The notes: generated by a model from the sequence alone, not told the origin. Numbered from the stretch's first letter, positions 7,618 to 15,361 are shown. The stretch is DNA of 24,366 nt from Peptostreptococcus sp. (GCA_020025095.1 JAHHSS010000012.1:1-24366); one strand, 5' to 3'. A program made the numbers and translations.

Positions 7618-9054
7618 ATGTCATTAGAAAAGAAGCTTGTAGCTCTAGCCTTATTTATATGCAACAGCATGGGTGCAGTGGAAATCACCATAGTAACGAC
7701 AGCAATCCCCTCTATAGTTAAAGATCTTTCAGGTTTTAACCTTGCAAGTTATGTTTTTTCCATATTTTTATTGACTTCAGCGATTTCTAATACTGTTTTT
7801 GGAAAACTTGCTGACTTATATGGAAAGAAAAAACTATTACAAAGTTCTATCGTTATATTTCTAATCGGCTCATTGATGTGTGGCCTTTCAAAGAATATGC
7901 TCTTTCTAATTTTTTCAAGAGCCATTCAAGGACTTGGCTCAGGAGCTATTGCTACATTAACAATGGCTGTTATCGGTGATGTTTTTAATATTGAAGAACG
8001 TGCTGTAATCAGTGGATATAACTCCACTGTTTGGAGTATTGCTAGTCTACTAGCCCCTTTGTTAGGAGGAATTTTACTCCTAAAATTCACTTGGCATTGG
8101 ATATTTTATATAAACATACCTGTTGGACTTATAAGTATGTTCCTAGTTCATAAATATTATAATTTTGAAGAAAATAAAAACTCAGAAAAACTGGACATAA
8201 AAGGACTATCTATAATGACTTTATTTGTAATATGTATTATACAGGCAATGTCATCATTAGAAAACCATTCCTTTTTAAGCTTAAATGTACTAAGCCCAGT
8301 TCTATTATCTGTACTGTTTCTGATTATATTTTCTAAGATTGAAAAAAAAGCGGAGCATCCCGTATTGCCATATAAGCTTTTTTCAAAGGAAATTATACTT
8401 ATAATGATAATTACGTTTTTCAATGCAACTATACTTATAGCTATGGACGTTTATAACCCATCTTTTATGCAAAGTGTTCAGGGATATCCACCTATAATGT
8501 CTACGGTAGCAATTGTACCCCTTTCAACCTCATGGATGCTGGCTTCATTTTTGCTATCTAATATAATTAGTCGTTATTCCACTAAAAATATATTAGTAGC
8601 AAGTCTATCCATTCTTGCATTTGGGGTTTTGGGACTCATATTCCTTAAGCCTAACTCAAATCTTTGCTATATGGGAATTATGTCTTGTATTATAGGTTTA
8701 GGATTTGGTGGAAGCTTTAACATGTTGTTGTTTGTTGTTCAAGAAACACTTTCAAAAGAAAATATGGGAATGGCTTCTGGGTCTGTAATGTTTATAAGAA
8801 CACTTGGACAAACGATAGGAATAAGTGCTTTTGGAATGATTTTAAACAATTCTATTGTTAAATATTTTAGCAATTTGGGAATAAGTGTGAACACAGCCAA
8901 TTTTTTAAATAATCACTCACTGAAAGCATCTGATATTGTACAGTCACAATTTTTGGGCTATAACAATATTTATATAGTAGCCTTTGTATTAGCTTTGCTT
9001 TGTGTATTTATATCTTTATTTTTACCTGCAAAGAAAAAGCTAAACAACTATTAA
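7618..9054 (+). CDS. DHA2-type MFS transporter (14 TM, EmrB/QacA-like)
   Basis: A 478-residue integral membrane protein with about 14 hydrophobic segments, the length and topology of the DHA2 drug:proton antiporter family. Visible family motifs are GKLADLYGKK at 62-71 (motif A, loop 2-3), RAIQGLGSGA at 101-110 (motif B, with Arg101), APLLGG at 146-151 (motif C, exporter signature) and WHWIFYINIPVG at 159-170. The TM1 motif usually read as LDxTIVNVALP here reads VEITIVTTAIP, with Glu22 where Asp is usual; the charge is kept. It probably exports a lipophilic compound or drug using the proton gradient, substrate unknown. A CGGAGGA site (7607-7613) lies just after the aminopeptidase stop, so the pair forms an operon. 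No adjacent TetR or MarR regulator is seen, unlike many resistance pumps. Confidence 0.9.
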   Translation: MSLEKKLVALALFICNSMGAVEITIVTTAIPSIVKDLSGFNLASYVFSIFLLTSAISNTVFGKLADLYGKKKLLQSSIVIFLIGSLMCGLSKNMLFLIFSRAIQGLGSGAIATLTMAVIGDVFNIEERAVISGYNSTVWSIASLLAPLLGGILLLKFTWHWIFYINIPVGLISMFLVHKYYNFEENKNSEKLDIKGLSIMTLFVICIIQAMSSLENHSFLSLNVLSPVLLSVLFLIIFSKIEKKAEHPVLPYKLFSKEIILIMIITFFNATILIAMDVYNPSFMQSVQGYPPIMSTVAIVPLSTSWMLASFLLSNIISRYSTKNILVASLSILAFGVLGLIFLKPNSNLCYMGIMSCIIGLGFGGSFNMLLFVVQETLSKENMGMASGSVMFIRTLGQTIGISAFGMILNNSIVKYFSNLGISVNTANFLNNHSLKASDIVQSQFLGYNNIYIVAFVLALLCVFISLFLPAKKKLNNY

Positions 9055-9098
9055 TTATTGATGTTAATCCTCCCCTCTTGCTCGTATTTTTAAAATAG

Positions 9099-9128
9099 TT
9101 GAGTTTTTAATCTCAAACTTGTTATAAT
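9099..9128 (+). promoter_or_regulatory. Promoter of the GRAM/PH-like membrane protein
   Basis: TTGAGT (9099-9104), an 18-base spacer and a consensus TATAAT (9123-9128) with an extended TG. The -35 is inside a small inverted repeat, TTGAG (9099-9103) with CTCAA (9112-9116), which could be an operator; that is speculative. Confidence 0.65.
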
Positions 9129-9208
9129 ATACCTTGTAGATTTACAATCTCAATTTGAAAATCGAGCTTAGCTTATTTCAAATAAAATTAACGTTCAAGG
9201 AGGAAAGC

Positions 9209-9766
9209 ATGAAAACTAGTACTTTAAAACAGCTTGTTGTTTCTGTTATAGTAGGACTTCTATTCGGTATCGTTTTAAGTTTTAGCCGTTTTTCTCAAGA
9301 TGGCTTTTTAACAGGTATAGTTCAGTTTCTATACTTCTTCATACTGTTAGGAGGAACATTTTTCTTATCAGGTCTTCTATTCAATAGAAGAGGAAAAGAT
9401 ACTACAAATATGAGAATTTTTGCTAAAAAAATGCAACAAGAAGGAATTCTTGTTATGGATGAAATTGCAGAAATGGTTGTAGCTGGTAAAAGAAATACAA
9501 AAGGTTGGCTATATCTTACTGACTCACTTGTTATTTTTGCCAATACACCTGATCCTGAACTCATCGAAAAAAAAGCTATGAGAATACCACTATCTAAAAT
9601 AATAAAGGTTGAAAATTTCAAGCCTACTTTTATTACAAATGATGGTATAAGAATAACATTAAAAAATGGTCAACAATACGATATTCTTGTAGGAAAAACT
9701 CAAAAATGGGTTGATAATATTATAGAGCAAGCTGAAAAACGCCAACGTAAAAAAATTCAGAGATAA
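9209..9766 (+). CDS. Small membrane protein with GRAM/PH-like domain
   Basis: From the ATG at 9209, which has an AAGGAGG site at 9198-9203, the product is 185 residues. The frame is open upstream to an ATG at 9155 but without a ribosome binding site. Two hydrophobic segments (about 8-26 and 36-58) are followed by a basic stretch and a cytosolic domain (about 80-178). The sequence GWLYLTDSLVIFAN at 99-112 and IPLSKIIKVENF at 126-137 resembles GRAM/bacterial PH-like domains, which often bind membranes or act as adaptors. I cannot assign a function. It has its own promoter (9099-9128) and terminator (9791-9828), so it is monocistronic and unrelated to the neighbouring transporter operon. Confidence 0.8.
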   Translation: MKTSTLKQLVVSVIVGLLFGIVLSFSRFSQDGFLTGIVQFLYFFILLGGTFFLSGLLFNRRGKDTTNMRIFAKKMQQEGILVMDEIAEMVVAGKRNTKGWLYLTDSLVIFANTPDPELIEKKAMRIPLSKIIKVENFKPTFITNDGIRITLKNGQQYDILVGKTQKWVDNIIEQAEKRQRKKIQR

Positions 9767-9790
9767 AACTCTCTAGAAATCAGAATTTAT

Positions 9791-9828
9791 AAAAGGGTCT
9801 TAGAAAAATATTTCTGAGACTCTTTTTT
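9791..9828 (+). terminator. Intrinsic terminator after the GRAM/PH-like gene
   Basis: A 12-bp stem, GGGTCTTAGAAA (9795-9806) with TTTCTGAGACTC (9811-9822), including two G-U pairs, a 4-nt AATA loop and a following run of six T (9823-9828). Confidence 0.85.
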
Positions 9829-10019
9829 CTAGCTTTATAATACTTGATACTGATAAAAATAAAAATCAATAAATATTATAATAAAATCGAATAAAATAGA
9901 TATCACAATAATTTTACCTTTTTATCAATACTATCTACCGAAAAAACTCTTTATTTTATAAATGAGTATGTATTGAATTTTTATAAAATTTGCTTGGTAT
10001 TTTTATAAACATAGTCAAC

Positions 10020-10048
10020 TTGGTTTTGCAACTACTCTGTGATATACT
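10020..10048 (+). promoter_or_regulatory. Promoter of ispD-ispF
   Basis: TTGGTT (10020-10025), 17-base spacer, TATACT (10043-10048) preceded by TG at the extended -10 position. It starts a short leader before the GGAGG site at 10069-10073 and the ATG at 10080. In B. subtilis ispD-ispF lie downstream of yacL; here they have an independent promoter. Confidence 0.65.
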
Positions 10049-10079
10049 TCTTAATATAAATATTTACTGGAGGTAAATT

Positions 10080-10757
10080 ATGATTGATGTAATAATAGTT
10101 GCTGCAGGCTCTGGAAAAAGAATGAATAGCGATATTAATAAACAATTTTTAAAAATAGATAATAAACCCGTAATTGCTTGGACTATAGAAAAATTTTATA
10201 ATAATAAAAATATAGACAATATAACTATTGCTATAAGAAAAGAAGATGAAAAGTATATACAAGATATAATTTCACAATATGAATTTAAAAACATAAATAT
10301 CGTTTATGGAGGAAAAGAAAGACAAGACTCTATATCAAACTGTCTTGAAAAAATTATTCACACTGACTACGTTCTTATACACGATGGTGCTAGGCCTTTT
10401 ATAGATGATGATACCATCAATAGATGCATTGAAGAAACTAAGATTCATCAATGTTGTTGTGTGGGCGTTCCAAGCAAAGATACAATTAAGATTGTGGATA
10501 ACTCTGAAAATATTTCTTCTACTCCTGACAGAAAAAACCTATGGTGTGCACAGACTCCACAGGCTTTCCACATAAATATTATAAAAAAGGCCTATAAATA
10601 TGCAAAAGAAACAGCTTTTTTAGCAACAGATGATGCTTCTCTTGTGGAAAATATAGGTTACAAGGTCAAAATGGTAATGGGAAACTACAATAATATAAAA
10701 ATAACTACGCCTGAAGACCTAATAATTGCAGAAACAATTGCCAAAATAACAAAATAG
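10080..10757 (+). CDS. ispD: 2-C-methyl-D-erythritol 4-phosphate cytidylyltransferase
   Basis: IspD joins CTP and MEP to make CDP-methylerythritol plus pyrophosphate, the third step of the non-mevalonate (MEP) isoprenoid pathway, in the cytosol. The 225-residue length is normal. Motifs: VAAGSGKRM at 7-15, the CTP-binding loop with catalytic Arg14; NKQFL at 20-24 with Lys21 matching the second catalytic base of the family; GGKERQDSI at 77-85; HDGARPF at 101-107; QTPQAF at 158-163; TDDAS at 183-187; and GNYNNIKITTPEDL at 201-214. ispF follows after 17 nt with its own AGGGAGG site, so they are cotranscribed. The presence of the pair implies that isoprenoids for undecaprenyl phosphate and quinone-like lipids come from the MEP route. 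Confidence 0.96.
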   Translation: MIDVIIVAAGSGKRMNSDINKQFLKIDNKPVIAWTIEKFYNNKNIDNITIAIRKEDEKYIQDIISQYEFKNINIVYGGKERQDSISNCLEKIIHTDYVLIHDGARPFIDDDTINRCIEETKIHQCCCVGVPSKDTIKIVDNSENISSTPDRKNLWCAQTPQAFHINIIKKAYKYAKETAFLATDDASLVENIGYKVKMVMGNYNNIKITTPEDLIIAETIAKITK

Positions 10758-10774
10758 CTTTTAGGGAGGACAAT

Positions 10775-11248
10775 ATGAAAGTAGGTATAGGATATGATGT
10801 TCATAAATTAGTAGAAAATAGAGATTTAATAATTGGTGGAGTAAAAATTGACTATGAAAAAGGACTTCTTGGACACTCAGATGCAGATGTCCTTACACAT
10901 GCAGTAATCGACTCTATTTTTGGTGCTCTTGGAGTTGGTGATTTGGGTAAGCACTTCCCTGATACCGACCCAAAATACAAAGGAGCCGATAGTTTAAAAT
11001 TAATGAAATACTGCTATGATTTGATGATAGAAATGGGATATAAAATAGGAAATATTGATTGCATAATAATAGCCCAAGAGCCTAAAATGGCAAGCCATAT
11101 CGAAAAAATGAAATACAATTTTTCAAAAGTTCTTAATACAGATGTATCAAATATTAATATTAAGGCTACTACTGAAGAAGGACTTGGATTTACTGGTAAA
11201 AAAGAGGGTATAGCCTCACAATCAATTTGTCTTTTAAATAAAATTTAA
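10775..11248 (+). CDS. ispF: 2-C-methyl-D-erythritol 2,4-cyclodiphosphate synthase
   Basis: IspF cyclises CDP-ME 2-phosphate to methylerythritol 2,4-cyclodiphosphate with loss of CMP, the fifth step of the MEP pathway, as a homotrimer. The 157-residue length is standard. The metal ligands are visible as Asp8 and His10 in GYDVHK (6-11) and His42 in LTHAV. HSDAD (34-38), FPDTDP (61-66) and ATTEEGLGFTG (131-141) are the other signatures. A GGGAGG site precedes the ATG. It is the second and last gene of the ispD-ispF operon, ended by the convergent hairpin at 11380-11428. IspE, which acts between these two enzymes, is not in the window. Confidence 0.97.
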   Translation: MKVGIGYDVHKLVENRDLIIGGVKIDYEKGLLGHSDADVLTHAVIDSIFGALGVGDLGKHFPDTDPKYKGADSLKLMKYCYDLMIEMGYKIGNIDCIIIAQEPKMASHIEKMKYNFSKVLNTDVSNINIKATTEEGLGFTGKKEGIASQSICLLNKI

Positions 11249-11379
11249 GACTTAACAGAATTTTTTTAAATTTACATATCATAAATTCTATTAATATCAT
11301 TTTTATATGAGTTTTAGATAAAAATTAATACTTTCAGATAATTCTTAAAGTTCTTCTAAAAATTTTAATAAATCTAAGC

Positions 11380-11428
11380 TTGTATATAAAAAGGGCTAAG
11401 TTTACGACTTAGCCCTTTTTATATACAA
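11380..11428. terminator. Perfect 21-bp bidirectional terminator between convergent genes
   Basis: The arms 11380-11400 and 11408-11428 are exact reverse complements (21 bp) around the 7-nt loop TTTACGA. The core is AAAAAGGGCTAAG/CTTAGCCCTTTTT, so both strands give a GC stem followed by a U-run. It ends ispD-ispF from the left and the radical SAM gene from the right. The 130 bases between the ispF stop and this hairpin hold nothing recognisable. Confidence 0.93.
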
Positions 11429-11460
11429 ACTTTTCAATCTACAAATTAAAAAGATTTTTA

Positions 11461-12441
11461 CTACTTTTCTGTTGCTCCTCCACAACTTGAGCCTGCACCT
11501 GCAGTACATGCATAGCAGTGCTTACCAGTCTTTATATTTCTTACCTTTAAAGATTCCTCTCTTAAATCAAAGATATTATCAATACCATCTACCTTTATTC
11601 CTGCTGCTTGATTGAAATCGCAATCATAAAGTCCACCATCCCATGAAACAGATACTTGATCTCTACACATCATATTTTCTACTGTCGCAGGATTAAAATT
11701 AAAATAAAGTGTATTCATATACTCCTCAAGATTCCCACTTTCATCTAGGAAATCTGAAAATCTTCCTAGAGGATTATTAGTTATAGTAAATAAATTATTA
11801 AATACTAGACCAAACTGTGAATATAATCTTTCCTTGTATAATTTTGTCATTTCTTGCTGACTTGGTGGCAAATATGCTCCAGCTGGATTAAATACTATAT
11901 CAAGTTCCAAATCCGAATTTCTTCCATATCCCAGAGAATTTAACATTTTAAGAGCTTCTATTGATTTTTCAAATACTCCACTGCCTCTTTGTATATCTGC
12001 ATTTTTCTTTGTATAGAAGGGTAAAGAAGATACTACTGTTACTTTATTGTCCTTAAAAACTTCTGCCATGTGTCTATATTTTTCTGTCAAAAGTATTACT
12101 AAATTAGTTCTTACAATTACCTTTTCTGCTATTTTTGCACTTTCCTCTATAAACCAAACTATATCAGGATTCATTTCAGGTGCACCACCTGTTATATCCA
12201 TTGTTTTAAATTCATATTTTTTAAAAACATCTAAACACGCCTGCATAGTTTCTCTATCCATTATTTCCTTTCTATCTGGACCAGCCTCAACATGACAATG
12301 TTTGCATCTAAGGTTACATAGTCTGCCAACGTTTACCTGTAAAGTTGACGGTTTCCCTAGTGTCTTTAAATATTCCTTATTTTGAACTGAATCATTAAAT
12401 TCTGGAATCTCTATTCTTTTACTTAACTCCTTTATATTCAT
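11461..12441 (-). CDS. arsS: ArsS-family radical SAM protein with Cys-rich C-terminus
   Basis: A 326-residue radical SAM enzyme. CNLRCKHC at 42-49 provides the three cysteines (Cys42, Cys46, Cys49) for the SAM-binding 4Fe-4S cluster, and GGAPE at 85-89 is the SAM-contact motif. The C-terminal half has Cys259, Cys274 and a tail with CYAC (309-312) and AGAGSSCGG (314-322), probable ligands for extra Fe-S clusters. This matches the family annotated as arsenosugar biosynthesis radical SAM (seleno)protein ArsS, some members of which carry selenocysteine in the C-terminal region; here it is all Cys and ends in TAG. In cyanobacteria ArsS transfers a 5'-deoxyadenosyl group to a methylated arsenical, but no arsM methyltransferase or other arsenic gene is seen, so the substrate is open. 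A TTGGAGA site precedes the ATG; it follows the CMD gene by 27 nt and is cotranscribed. Confidence 0.85.
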   Translation of the reverse strand: MNIKELSKRIEIPEFNDSVQNKEYLKTLGKPSTLQVNVGRLCNLRCKHCHVEAGPDRKEIMDRETMQACLDVFKKYEFKTMDITGGAPEMNPDIVWFIEESAKIAEKVIVRTNLVILLTEKYRHMAEVFKDNKVTVVSSLPFYTKKNADIQRGSGVFEKSIEALKMLNSLGYGRNSDLELDIVFNPAGAYLPPSQQEMTKLYKERLYSQFGLVFNNLFTITNNPLGRFSDFLDESGNLEEYMNTLYFNFNPATVENMMCRDQVSVSWDGGLYDCDFNQAAGIKVDGIDNIFDLREESLKVRNIKTGKHCYACTAGAGSSCGGATEK

Positions 12442-12468
12442 CTTTTAAAATCTCCAACTATAATTAAA

Positions 12469-12810
12469 TTACTTCATGCTCTTTTTTTCAATAATGTTCT
12501 TACTTTGAACTCCAAATGCAAGAGTTGCTCCTGCCTTTATTGTTGCAACTACATGTGCAACCTCTATAATTTGGTCTTGATCACATCCTCTTTCAAGACA
12601 TGCATTTGTATAGGCATCTATACAATAAGGGCATTGTACTGCAAATGCTGTTGCTAAAGCTATAAGAGATTTTTCTCTTAATGTAAGAGAACTCTCATCA
12701 TATACTGAAGCATAGTATTCCATAAATTTGTCCCACATTTGTTCAGCATTTTCTCTTAGTTTCCCTTCTCCAAATTTAGCTAAATCTTCTTTTTCAAAAT
12801 AATAATCCAT
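12469..12810 (-). CDS. CMD/AhpD-like protein associated with the ArsS-type radical SAM enzyme
   Basis: A 113-residue carboxymuconolactone decarboxylase (CMD/AhpD-fold) protein. It has the redox-active motif CPYC at 60-63 within QCPYCIDAYTNAC, and His86 in the helix EVAHVVATIKAG, the arrangement of alkylhydroperoxidase AhpD-like proteins that use a CxxC disulfide. This short type is annotated as an arsenosugar-biosynthesis-associated peroxidase-like protein because it is repeatedly found beside ArsS-family radical SAM genes, as here (27 nt upstream of arsS). It may recycle a thiol or reduce an intermediate for the radical enzyme; this is inferred. An AGGAGGGG site (12815-12822) and a possible promoter (12862-12891) precede it. 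Confidence 0.87.
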   Translation of the reverse strand: MDYYFEKEDLAKFGEGKLRENAEQMWDKFMEYYASVYDESSLTLREKSLIALATAFAVQCPYCIDAYTNACLERGCDQDQIIEVAHVVATIKAGATLAFGVQSKNIIEKKSMK

Positions 12811-12861
12811 AATACCCCTCCTGATTATATTTTTCTAATATAATTATTTAAAATTTTAAAA

Positions 12862-12891
12862 ATGATACTTTCTTATTCTATCTTACCACAA
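12862..12891 (-). promoter_or_regulatory. Possible promoter of the CMD-arsS pair
   Basis: On the minus strand TTGTGG (12891-12886) and TATCAT (12867-12862) are 18 bases apart. Both are moderate matches. The remainder of the 244-nt gap between the CMD gene and the GCAxxG gene is AT-rich and has only weak hairpins, so read-through from upstream is also possible. Confidence 0.4.
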
Positions 12892-13054
12892 TAATATAAT
12901 CCTAGTAGTATTTTTAGTGATTAGCTTTAACCTTTTTTCAATAATACATATCCGCTATATTGTTTTTTTCAATATTAACAATTTTAATAAAAATAAAGTA
13001 TGCTTTATCGTCTTTATAAATGAATCAACTTTAAATTTTTTTATAAAAATATGT

Positions 13055-13483
13055 CTAAATATCTTTTACTATATTTATGACATCTACTACAAGCTTAGGA
13101 CAAACTGTAAATAAAAGGTTTTTTTCTTGTATTATCTTTGAATCCTCTTCAATAGTTAGATTATAACCCAATATTTCCGAGCACCCTATTTTAGTAGAAT
13201 GTAGTTTTGAAAACTCTTCTTTATATTCACATACCTTACCTATCATTTTTCCTTTTGCAAGTAGATCATTTTCTTCACTGTGGCCATACTTAAAACCTAG
13301 AGCAATTAATCCTCCTATATATGCACCACATATTCCTGCATCAAAAGTTCCTCCACCAAATGCTGCTGCACTCTTTAAAGCAATCTGTCTGTCTATTCCT
13401 AAATCATCTGCAATTGCAGCTGCTATTACTTGACCGCAATCAAAACCTTCTTTAAACATTTCTATTACTTTTTCTTCATTCAT
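13055..13483 (-). CDS. C_GCAxxG_C_C family redox protein
   Basis: A 142-residue protein of the C_GCAxxG_C_C family, small probable redox proteins with spaced cysteines. Visible are Cys16 in GFDCGQVI, the core GICGAYIGGLIALG near 50-63 with Cys52 (the GCAxxG position reads ICGAYIG), Cys85, GCSEILG with Cys101, and CPKLV with Cys128. The cysteines probably bind a metal or cluster; no biochemical role is firmly known. The ATG at 13483 has a GGAGGG site at 13494-13499. An in-frame TTG at 13501 overlaps that site and is rejected as the start. It lies upstream of the CMD-arsS pair on the same strand, separated by 244-nt, and may belong to the same redox module. Confidence 0.85.
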   Translation of the reverse strand: MNEEKVIEMFKEGFDCGQVIAAAIADDLGIDRQIALKSAAAFGGGTFDAGICGAYIGGLIALGFKYGHSEENDLLAKGKMIGKVCEYKEEFSKLHSTKIGCSEILGYNLTIEEDSKIIQEKNLLFTVCPKLVVDVINIVKDI

Positions 13484-13762
13484 TGTAGTTTTTCCCTCCA
13501 AAACAATTGTTTTTTTACCTATTATTCTTTATTATATATTACTTTTTTTGTTTAAGAATATTATTATAGATTTTATCTATTATATTTATTTTCAATTTGT
13601 TTTTATCTATTCTATTTTTTGACTTTTATCAAGAAAAATACATAAATTAAATACTATGAAATATTTAATATTCATTCTAATAAAAAATACAGGCCTATAA
13701 AAGAACTTTAAAGAAAATTATATAGCTTACGATTTTTTCTTATTCCTAGGAATTAGACAATA
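13484..13762. other. AT-rich intergenic region upstream of the GCAxxG gene
   Basis: About 280 very AT-rich bases. A 12-bp perfect palindrome ATTCCTAGGAAT lies at 13742-13753, and AATAGATAAAA is repeated on the minus strand upstream of the GCAxxG gene. I found no promoter with both elements well matched, no RNA gene and no credible open frame. Confidence 0.4.
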
Positions 13763-13788
13763 AAAAAGCAGCTAAATAGCTGCTTTTT
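13763..13788. terminator. Intrinsic terminator after proS, near-symmetric
   Basis: AAAAAAGCAGCT (13763-13774 region) pairs with AGCTGCTTTTTT around a 4-nt AAAT loop. A-runs and T-runs flank the stem on both strands, so it works in either direction. It lies about ten bases past the proS stop codon. Confidence 0.88.
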
Positions 13789-13798
13789 TACATTTATT

Positions 13799-15241
13799 TT
13801 AATAAGCTTTCGCAAATATTACCATATTGTCTGCTTTTTCACCGCTAAAGAAACAAGTATCTCCAAGCTTTTCTTGTTCAAATGGTATAACTCTTATAGT
13901 TGCACCAGTTAATTCTTTTATCTTAGCTTCATTTTCAGCATCATTCTTCCACATAACCTTAGCAAATCCACGCTTGTTTTCTATTATATCTACAAATTCA
14001 TCCATATTATTAGCTACATAAGTTCTTTCATCTCTATACTTCTTAGCCTTATTAAACATGTTCTTCTGTATATCTTCTAATAGCTTTTCAACTGTTTCAG
14101 CTATACCATCAAGAGAAACTGCTTCCTTTGTAAGTTCATCTCTTCTAAATGCAAGAGCTTGATTCTTTTCTATATCCTTTGGACCTATTTCTATTCTCAC
14201 TGGTATACCCTTCATTTCAGAGTCATTGAATTTGTATCCAGGACTGTAGTTATCTCTATCATCTACATCTACTACGATTCCTCTAGCCTTCATCTCTTCT
14301 GCTATCTTATCTACAACTTCCATTACTCCACCCTTATTAGCAGCTATTGGAACTATAACTACCTGTATCGGAGCCATCTTTGGTGGAAGCACAAGCCCTC
14401 TATTATCTGAATGAACCATTATAAGTCCACCAATTAATCTAGTAGATATCCCCCAAGAAGTGTGGTATGGATGGGCAAGGTTTCCTTGTCTATCTGAGTA
14501 AGTAATATCAAAGGCCTTTGTAAAGTGCTGTCCTAGGAAATGAGATGTTCCAGACTGAAGAGCCTTTCCATCATGCATCATAGCTTCTATAGTATATGTA
14601 GCGTCTGCACCTGCAAATTTCTCGCTATCAGACTTCTGACCAACTATTACTGGCATAGCCATTAAATCTTCAGCAACTAATCTATATGCTTCAAGCTGCT
14701 GTAAAGTTTCTTCCATTGCTTCTTCTTTTGTTTCATGAATTGTATGACCTTCCTGCCATAAGAATTCAGATGTTCTTAAAAATGGCCTAGTAGTCTTTTC
14801 CCATCTTACAACTGAGTTCCACTGATTATATAAAAATGGAAGCTGTCTATAAGATGTTAACCACTTAGAATACATTGTACAAATAATTGTTTCAGAAGTC
14901 GGTCTTACAGCAAGTCTTTCCTCTAAAACCTTGTTTCCACCTTGAGTAACCCATGCTACTTCAGGAGCAAAACCTTCAACGTGTTCTGCTTCTTTAGTTA
15001 AAAGACTTTCTGGTATTAACATTGGGAAGTATACATTTTTATGTCCAGTTTTCTTAAATAAATTATCAGCATAATCTCTTATCTTTTCCCATAATGCAAA
15101 TCCATAAGGTCTTATTACCATAAATCCCTTTATTGGTGCATAATCAACTAACTCTGTTTTTGTTATTACGTCAGTATACCACTGCGCAAAATCTTCTTCC
15201 ATTGGTGTAATTTCTTCAACAAACTGCTTATTATTCGCCAT
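13799..15241 (-). CDS. proS: Prolyl-tRNA synthetase, eukaryote/archaeal-like type
   Basis: ProRS is a class II aminoacyl-tRNA synthetase that charges tRNA-Pro. The 480-residue size, the lack of the ~180-residue editing insertion between motifs 2 and 3, and the extra C-terminal domain identify the short eukaryote/archaeal-like form, not the long bacterial form with an insertion domain. Visible motifs: motif 1 around KNVYFPMLIPESLL (69-82), RPTSE loop (113-117), motif 2 RWEKTTRPFLRTSEF (146-160) then WQEGHT, GTSHFLGQ (231-238), and motif 3 near 261-290. The C-terminal domain, which holds a Cys4 zinc site in many members, keeps one cysteine (GDTCFFSG), so zinc binding is probably lost. An AGGAGGG site (15249-15255) sets the start. 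Expression is controlled by the T-box leader at 15362-15595. Confidence 0.96.
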   Translation of the reverse strand: MANNKQFVEEITPMEEDFAQWYTDVITKTELVDYAPIKGFMVIRPYGFALWEKIRDYADNLFKKTGHKNVYFPMLIPESLLTKEAEHVEGFAPEVAWVTQGGNKVLEERLAVRPTSETIICTMYSKWLTSYRQLPFLYNQWNSVVRWEKTTRPFLRTSEFLWQEGHTIHETKEEAMEETLQQLEAYRLVAEDLMAMPVIVGQKSDSEKFAGADATYTIEAMMHDGKALQSGTSHFLGQHFTKAFDITYSDRQGNLAHPYHTSWGISTRLIGGLIMVHSDNRGLVLPPKMAPIQVVIVPIAANKGGVMEVVDKIAEEMKARGIVVDVDDRDNYSPGYKFNDSEMKGIPVRIEIGPKDIEKNQALAFRRDELTKEAVSLDGIAETVEKLLEDIQKNMFNKAKKYRDERTYVANNMDEFVDIIENKRGFAKVMWKNDAENEAKIKELTGATIRVIPFEQEKLGDTCFFSGEKADNMVIFAKAY

Positions 15242-15361
15242 TTCTATTCCCTCCTAAATTTTTATTTTCTTTTTATCATTAAAATACTTACTATTAAACA
15301 TTTCAATGACCTTGGCTTCAAACATATTTTAAACAGCCTTAAAAGATTGAAGGCTTTTAAA

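Noticed and set aside
9155..9208. 18-codon N-terminal extension of the GRAM/PH-like protein
   Set aside because: No ribosome binding site before 9155, while AAGGAGG at 9198-9203 precedes the ATG at 9209.
12917..13114. Open frame of 65 codons on the plus strand between the CMD and GCAxxG genes
   Set aside because: Composed mostly of Ile, Phe, Asn and Tyr from AT-rich DNA, no ribosome binding site, and it overlaps the 3' end of the GCAxxG gene.
13484..13501. TTG start six codons upstream for the GCAxxG protein
   Set aside because: It overlaps the GGAGGG site at 13494-13499, which is ideally placed for the ATG at 13483.
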